DNA of 10,175 bases from Burkholderiaceae bacterium (lineage in GTDB: Bacteria > Pseudomonadota > Gammaproteobacteria > Burkholderiales > Burkholderiaceae_C). The stretch covers positions 1 to 10,175 of the forward strand of contig JAOTTZ010000032.1 in NCBI GenBank assembly GCA_029864165.1. The letters run 5' to 3'. This document shows positions 6,587 through 10,175 of this stretch, in pieces. The first letter of the stretch is position 1. Every line of letters starts with the position of its first letter. A program made the position numbers and the translations under genes. The notes under the pieces were generated by a model that did not search any database, was not told the DNA's origin, and saw nothing but the letters and a program-made list of their open reading frames with translations.

Positions 6587-7333
6587 ATGACACCGCCACC
6601 TGCAACCGTCGCACCTGAACACCTTGTTCGCGTACTGCGCGAACAAGGCAATGCCATGCTCAGCCCTCAAGGCTTTAGCCATCTGTTACATTCCCCGCCC
6701 GGCGCGCTCGAAACTCTGCGAACGTACTGGGACGACTTGGCGCCCGATATCTACTTGCGCGACAGCGGGCGCTACCGGCGGCGCAGACATTCATGCTTTG
6801 TCGTTGACCGCGACGATGTACGCTGCGTACCGCACCGGGGTCACTGGCAGTCTATTGAGTACAACGCGCTGCACGGCGGGCTGGAGCGCTGGTTCGAGCC
6901 TATGGCCGCCGAAATGGTGGTTCAGCCCCTGTGGCAGCAGATTCTGCGCGTCATGGCGACATGCTGCTCGGCGCTAAAGGGCGTGCAACCGTGGTACGTG
7001 GAGGCGCACCAGTTCCGTATCGACACGACCGACGGTATCGGCCGTCCCACGCCTGAAGGCGCACACCGCGACGGGGTTGATTTCGTCGTCGTGGTTCTGG
7101 TAGGCCGCCTAGGCATCAAGGGTGGCGAGACGCGAGTTTTCGAAGCGGCCGGAGCACACGGTATTCGCTTCACGATGAGCGAGCCGTGGTCGGTACTGGT
7201 GCTGGACGACGAGCGCTTTATCCATGAGACCACCCCCATCCAGCCAATAGACGCGAGCGCCAAGGAATGTGGTCACCGCGATACGCTGGTGCTGACCTTT
7301 CGTGCAAGCGGCTTTCAGCAGCCAGCGGGTTGA
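6587..7333 (+). CDS. 2-oxoglutarate/Fe(II)-dependent dioxygenase, PF10014 (2OG-Fe_Oxy_2, amino-acid hydroxylase) type
   Basis: This 248-residue soluble protein resembles the family that includes L-isoleucine 4-hydroxylase (IDO). The facial triad is visible: His160 and Asp162 in GAHRDGVDF (158-166) and the distal His213 in DDERFIHETTPI (207-218). Arg239 in LVLTFRA (234-240) is the likely 2-oxoglutarate carboxylate ligand. Other family features are VEAHQFRI (138-145), RPTPEG just before the HxD, and GGETRVFE (179-186). It should couple oxidative decarboxylation of 2-oxoglutarate to hydroxylation of a small molecule, in known relatives a free amino acid; the substrate here is unknown. The ATG at 6587 lacks a clear ribosome binding site, so the true start could differ slightly. 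It stands alone, divergent from the 46-aa gene and convergent with the phosphatase, the stops being 23 bases apart. Confidence 0.85.
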   Translation: MTPPPATVAPEHLVRVLREQGNAMLSPQGFSHLLHSPPGALETLRTYWDDLAPDIYLRDSGRYRRRRHSCFVVDRDDVRCVPHRGHWQSIEYNALHGGLERWFEPMAAEMVVQPLWQQILRVMATCCSALKGVQPWYVEAHQFRIDTTDGIGRPTPEGAHRDGVDFVVVVLVGRLGIKGGETRVFEAAGAHGIRFTMSEPWSVLVLDDERFIHETTPIQPIDASAKECGHRDTLVLTFRASGFQQPAG

Positions 7334-7356
7334 GCGAGCAACGTCGCCGTGATGCC

Positions 7357-7836
7357 TTAGAACGTGTCCACCAGCCCCGACTGCACAGCAGATTCCGGGT
7401 TCGATCCGGCGTCGCGCACGCGTTGTAGGGCTTGATCTTTCGGCAGCCCTAGGCTTTTAAGCAGGCACGCGGCCGCGGTGCCGGTGCGGCCTATGCCGGC
7501 AGCGCAGTGCAGCAGCGCTATGTCGCCCCGAGTCACATCGGCGGCGGTTTGCTCTATACCCGCTCGAAACGCGTCTACGTCGTCGCCCAGGCCGAAGTTG
7601 CGCATGGGCAGGTGCAACCAGCGCATGGGTAGGCTGCCTTGCGTAAGCGCTGCGTCGTACGCGGGTGAGATGGATGCCAGTTCGTAGCGCGGGGTCAAGC
7701 ACACCAGCAGGGTAACCTCTGTCCGCCGCGCCTCGACGAGAAAGGCTTCCCAAGGCTCTAGCCGGCCAGGCATCGAGTGCAACCAAAGGGCACCTTTGGC
7801 GGTGGGGGGCAAGGCAATGGGGCGAAAAAAGGGCAT
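7357..7836 (-). CDS. Small protein-tyrosine/dual-specificity phosphatase family protein
   Basis: This is a 159-residue single-domain protein. The Cys-based phosphatase P-loop is HCAAGIGRTG (110-119), matching HCxxGxxRTG with nucleophile Cys111 and phosphate-binding Arg117. A LLKSLGL helix and a C-terminal LPKDQALQRVRDAGSNPESAVQ complete the fold in the usual order. It should hydrolyse a phosphoester, on a protein tyrosine/serine or another substrate. The segment where relatives carry the general-acid Asp (P-I-x-D-x-G-x-P) reads LPMRNFGLGDDVD (76-88), with Asn80 at that place and Asp85/Asp86 nearby as alternatives. No signal peptide or membrane segment is seen, so it is probably cytoplasmic. 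The start ATG (7834-7836) has no evident Shine-Dalgarno. It is monocistronic as far as can be seen, and nothing identifies a partner kinase. Confidence 0.85.
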   Translation of the reverse strand: MPFFRPIALPPTAKGALWLHSMPGRLEPWEAFLVEARRTEVTLLVCLTPRYELASISPAYDAALTQGSLPMRWLHLPMRNFGLGDDVDAFRAGIEQTAADVTRGDIALLHCAAGIGRTGTAAACLLKSLGLPKDQALQRVRDAGSNPESAVQSGLVDTF

Positions 7837-8191
7837 GGCGCAGCGCGGTGTTTCGTGGGCTGCATCCTACCGCTGCGTGCGCCGGGCGGATTGTGGGTTC
7901 AGCGTATAGACGGAAAAATTGTAGCTGGGAGAGTTGGTTTCGACGCCGCCTCTTACTTGAATTGCAGCTGGCACGCTGCGCGGTCTTCGGCGCCGTTCCG
8001 GCCGTTGCCGCGCATACACAAAGCCAGTCGGTGGCCGATCACAGCATCAGCGTCTGCGTTGTCCTGCGTTACGGCAGAGCGCGATGAGCACTGTGCATGA
8101 GTTCACGGTGTAGGTTGCCGCGTTGCATCTACGCGGCGATGAACCCCAACCGCCGCAATACGCTGCCGCGGTTGATCGCTTTGCCGATCTG
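7837..8191. other. 355-base stretch without a convincing gene
   Basis: Short overlapping frames exist on both strands but none looks like a conserved protein. One plus-strand frame (7848-8087) has a signal-peptide-like run, LQLARCAVFGAVPAVAAHTQ, followed by only about 22 more residues, and could be a gene remnant or chance. A 6-base inverted repeat, GCCGCG/CGCGGC with a 9-base loop (8117-8137), lies about 55 bases beyond the stop of the 143-aa gene. It has no following T-run, so it is not a standard intrinsic terminator. Confidence 0.4.
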
Positions 8192-8623
8192 CTACAGGTT
8201 AGGCCGCGGTGCGCCAAGCATATTGCGCAGCGAGCACAACTCATCTCGTACTGGCGCGGGAAAGCCGCGGCGCCCAACGCGCTTGTCGATGATCAAGTCG
8301 TTCAACTCAGCAACAGCGCTGTGACGGTCGGTCCACGCCTCTGCAAGCAAGTTCGCCACCCGCGGAAACTCCTGGCAAAGCCGTTGTGGGCGAACGCCAG
8401 GCGGAAGATGCATAAGCCATTCAAGAGCGCTTCCGGTCAGTGCCCTGTCATCCGCCCGTATGGCACGCCGCCGTTGAGCCCAGTAGTTGGGGTTGAACTT
8501 CTCCAGTGCCCCCACCCCGGCCGGTAGCTCATCAAGTGCCCGACGAGCTTCGTCAAAGTCGGTGGGCGTGAAGTCGAGCGCGTCGAAAGGATTTCTTGCG
8601 CTCGGTGGCAAATTGAAGTTCAT
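8192..8623 (-). CDS. Conserved-looking hypothetical protein, 143 aa
   Basis: I cannot name this protein. It is soluble, with no signal peptide, membrane helix or Cys cluster. It reads as ordered protein: NPFDALDFTP near the N-terminus (11-20), an acidic helix DFDEARRALDELP (22-34), GALEKFNPNYWAQRRR (38-53), LTGSALEWLMHLPPGVRP (62-79) and QEFPRVANLLAEAW (84-97). An amphipathic ELNDLIIDKRVGRRGFP (106-122) is followed by a Leu-rich end. Competing frames over the same bases look random. The mixture of W, helix formers and an RRGFP segment reminds me of conserved hypotheticals in Bordetella-like genomes, which is memory rather than a search. The ATG at 8621-8623 has only a weak GTGAG-like site upstream. 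It stands alone, with an AT-rich upstream region containing an inverted repeat. Confidence 0.65.
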   Translation of the reverse strand: MNFNLPPSARNPFDALDFTPTDFDEARRALDELPAGVGALEKFNPNYWAQRRRAIRADDRALTGSALEWLMHLPPGVRPQRLCQEFPRVANLLAEAWTDRHSAVAELNDLIIDKRVGRRGFPAPVRDELCSLRNMLGAPRPNL

Positions 8624-8640
8624 GGCTCACATTCACATCG

Positions 8641-8685
8641 TAAGTTGTTTGGGGATGGCAAGTAATCCAATCAGCGGACAACTTA
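8641..8685. repeat. 8-base inverted repeat in the leader of the 143-aa gene
   Basis: TAAGTTGT at 8641-8648 and ACAACTTA at 8678-8685 are exact reverse complements, separated by 29 bases. The inner arm begins 17 bases before the minus-strand start at 8623. It could be a pair of regulator half-sites or an mRNA stem near the ribosome binding site. The arms are seen directly; the role is inferred. Confidence 0.45.
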
Positions 8686-8862
8686 ACAACCTTCCATCGA
8701 TACCGATGCTGCCATTTTGAATCCGATCAACCACAAATGCCTGTGTAAATATTCACATGTAAAGCCCTTCGTGAGGCAAACCGGCTTGTATTTCACGCTA
8801 GAGGAGGGCTTGATTGGATGGCGCAGGCAGCCAGCAACCCGGAAACAACAAAATTTAAGCAT

Positions 8863-8876
8863 ACACCTGAAGGTGC
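8863..8876 (-). terminator. Weak candidate terminator hairpin after the right-hand operon
   Basis: CACC/GGTG arms with a TGAA loop (8864-8875 on the plus strand), extendable by a wobble pair, lie about 46 bases beyond the isomerase-like stop. On the minus strand a loosely T-rich stretch (AAATTTTGTTGTTT) follows after a few bases. The stem is short and the U-run is not immediate, so this is only a possibility. Confidence 0.22.
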
Positions 8877-8921
8877 CGTCGGAGGCGTTTTGTGACAACG
8901 CGTTACCGGTATTCTGTCTGT

Positions 8922-9530
8922 TCAGCCCCGCCGCCCGTCCATTTCGGGGGGTGAGCGCTCCGTAGATTCTGCGTCACCGCGCATGTAGGCGGCTAACCCT
9001 TCCGGGCAATCCAGGCCCCAAAACAGTTGGCCATCGACTTCGCCGGTGGGGACGTTGAACACGCCGCGTGCGGCTGCGTCGGCGGTGGCGACCCGCAAAG
9101 TTTGCAGGGCGTCGTGACCCGCCGCATCACGATCCAGCTTCAGTGCGCGATTCAGCGCTTGTGAACGCTGTGCGTTGTAAACATCGCCACCGCCGCGCCA
9201 CACATGGTGTAACACGCTTTTGCACACGTAGCGGCTGGGTGTGTAGCCTTCACGCGCACTGGCCAGTGCCAGACACAGTAGGGCCACGGGGCTGAATGGG
9301 TAGGGAGCCGGGAGGCTCAGTTCGAGGCCATAACGGTTTGCCATCTCCCGCGCCTGTTGCATTTCGATTGCACTGGATGAATCATCGCCCCGGTACCCCG
9401 GCAAGCCCGCCCTCTCGACTGCCTGGTAGCTGACTTCGTACGACAGCCCCTCAAGCACGCATGGCAGCCGCTCGAAAGCCAAGTAGGCGTATGGCGAGAC
9501 TATGTCGAAGTAAAAACGCAGATGCTTCAT
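8922..9530 (-). CDS. DsbA-family protein, 2-hydroxychromene-2-carboxylate isomerase-like
   Basis: This 202-residue thioredoxin-fold protein resembles HCCA isomerase/kappa-class GST relatives. The N-terminus FYFDIVSPYAYLAFERLP (6-23) carries the family's active-site serine (Ser12) instead of a CxxC. PYPFSPVALLCLALA (76-90) matches the family's HPFNPL-x-LLRLALA helix. GVFNVPTGEVDGQLFWGLD contains the cis-Pro loop (NVPT) and the FWG-D end typical of these enzymes. The family uses glutathione as cofactor in naphthalene-type aromatic degradation, but many members have unknown roles. The segment after the first strand (YQAVERAGLPGYRGDDSSSA) is shorter and unlike the usual one, so exact substrate is doubtful. 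The start has AGGAA five bases upstream, overlapping the stop region of the HMG-CoA lyase gene. The 7-base gap indicates cotranscription. Confidence 0.85.
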   Translation of the reverse strand: MKHLRFYFDIVSPYAYLAFERLPCVLEGLSYEVSYQAVERAGLPGYRGDDSSSAIEMQQAREMANRYGLELSLPAPYPFSPVALLCLALASAREGYTPSRYVCKSVLHHVWRGGGDVYNAQRSQALNRALKLDRDAAGHDALQTLRVATADAAARGVFNVPTGEVDGQLFWGLDCPEGLAAYMRGDAESTERSPPEMDGRRG

Positions 9531-9537
9531 ATCGTTC

Positions 9538-10175
9538 CTACGCAGACGCTCGCGCCCGGGATGCCAACAGCGCGTTGCCCGCGCGCGACGCCGGCTTGCG
9601 CTGCAGGACGCCGGAGATGTAGCGCACTGCGCCCATCAGCGGGCCCAGTTCGACGCCGGTATTGATACCCAGGCCGCGCAGCATGAACACCACGTCCTCG
9701 GTCGCGACGTTGCCCGTCGCTCCCTGGGCAAAGGGGCAGCCGCCAAGTCCGGCAACGCTGGCATCAAAGGTGTGTATTCCCATTTCCAGACAAGCGTAAA
9801 TGTTTGCCAACGCTTGCCCGTATGTGTCGTGAAAGTGTCCGCTTACTTCAACCAGGGGGAAATGCTTCAATGCGCGCTCCATGGCCGCTTGGACGTGATG
9901 GGGAGTGCCCACACCGATGGTGTCGGCTACGCTGCAGTGATCGGCGCCGATGCCCTTCATCAGCCGTACTACGCGCTCTAATGCGTCAAGGCTCACGTCA
10001 CCCTGGTAAGGGCAGCCGAGCGCGCACGAAATCGCGGCGCGCACTTTGATGCCATTCGCGTGTGCCGCAGCAACCACAGGCTGGAAGCGCGCGATGCTTT
10101 CATCGATACTGCAGTTGATGTTACGTTGGTTGAACGTTTCGCTGGCAGCGCCGAAGATCACGATCTCGTCGGCTC
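9538..10175 (-). CDS. mvaB: Hydroxymethylglutaryl-CoA lyase, N-terminus outside window
   Basis: The frame runs through the right edge, leaving 211 C-terminal residues of about 300. The enzyme cleaves 3-hydroxy-3-methylglutaryl-CoA to acetoacetate and acetyl-CoA, the last step of leucine catabolism, as a TIM-barrel lyase in the cytoplasm. Visible signatures are FGAASETFNQRNINCSI near the start, SCALGCPYQGDV, ADTIGVGTP, the metal-binding GHFHDTYGQALANIY (His-x-His) and the catalytic cysteine loop SVAGLGGCPFAQGATGN, whose Asn completes the metal site. All expected active-site residues in this portion are present. The final 30 or so residues are Arg/Ala/Ser-rich. Lys-rich or membrane features are absent. 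It is followed at 7 bases by the isomerase-like gene. Upstream leucine-pathway genes, if any, lie outside the window. Confidence 0.95.
   Translation of the reverse strand, partial: ADEIVIFGAASETFNQRNINCSIDESIARFQPVVAAAHANGIKVRAAISCALGCPYQGDVSLDALERVVRLMKGIGADHCSVADTIGVGTPHHVQAAMERALKHFPLVEVSGHFHDTYGQALANIYACLEMGIHTFDASVAGLGGCPFAQGATGNVATEDVVFMLRGLGINTGVELGPLMGAVRYISGVLQRKPASRAGNALLASRARASA

Larger units (their letters stand above)
8624..8921. other. AT-richer intergenic region upstream of the 143-aa gene
   Basis: By eye this stretch is clearly lower in GC than the flanking genes. It contains TAAGTTGT/ACAACTTA arms (8641-8685), a CATCG/CGATG dyad (8695-8708) and an AT-rich patch around AAATATT (about 8747-8753). 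It holds the presumed promoter of the 143-aa gene on the minus strand and the end of the right-hand operon. No convincing ORF or promoter pair was found. Confidence 0.5.

Noticed and set aside
9340..9440. A possible frameshift explaining the odd middle segment of the isomerase-like protein
   Set aside because: I read the alternative frames: one hits a stop and the other gives no family-like sequence, so natural divergence fits better.
1..10175. CRISPR arrays, insertion sequences, phage, toxin-antitoxin or defence genes, tRNAs
   Set aside because: I saw no spaced direct repeats, transposase motifs, terminal inverted repeats, tRNA cloverleaf or known defence domains anywhere in the window.

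Overview
The window is high-GC, densely packed bacterial chromosome. It looks like a betaproteobacterium of the order Burkholderiales, perhaps near Alcaligenaceae. That placement is inferred from protein flavour: the TgpA/DUF58/MoxR cluster, an AHFRD-type cold-shock protein, a small exported His/Arg-rich protein and a 46-residue Lys-rich MAKGQ-type protein, all of kinds I associate with this order. I see no rRNA, tRNA, CRISPR array, insertion sequence or phage gene.

Layout. Positions 1-3778 (minus strand) hold a tightly overlapping three-gene operon read right to left: a MoxR-type AAA ATPase, a DUF58 membrane protein and a TgpA-type membrane transglutaminase, the last running off the left edge. 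Start and stop codons overlap at both junctions. Only 39 bases away, a class II-like histone deacetylase family gene (3818-4753, plus) is divergently transcribed. It ends at a near-perfect hairpin terminator shared with a convergent cold-shock gene (4874-5083, minus).

Positions 5084-5735 are mostly non-coding, with a doubtful 68-codon ORF. Then come a small exported basic protein (5736-6140, plus), a 46-aa highly basic protein on the minus strand (6271-6411), a PF10014-like 2-oxoglutarate/Fe(II) dioxygenase (6587-7333, plus) and, convergent with it, a small Cys-based protein phosphatase (7357-7836, minus). A gap follows, then an unrecognised 143-aa protein (8192-8623, minus) with an AT-richer upstream region carrying an 8-base inverted repeat.

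The right end (8922-10175, minus) is a two-gene unit: the C-terminal two thirds of 3-hydroxy-3-methylglutaryl-CoA lyase, then a DsbA-family 2-hydroxychromene-2-carboxylate isomerase-like protein.

How they work together. The MoxR/DUF58/TgpA genes probably form one envelope-associated machine (ATPase, adaptor, periplasmic transglutaminase/peptidase-like domain). HMG-CoA lyase points to leucine or other acyl-CoA catabolism with the isomerase-like protein cotranscribed. The rest looks like unrelated housekeeping or accessory genes. I found no convincing new multi-gene defence or biosynthetic system. The best leads are the orphan dioxygenase, the phosphatase with a possible general-acid substitution, the tiny basic protein, and the unidentified 143-aa protein with its upstream inverted repeat.
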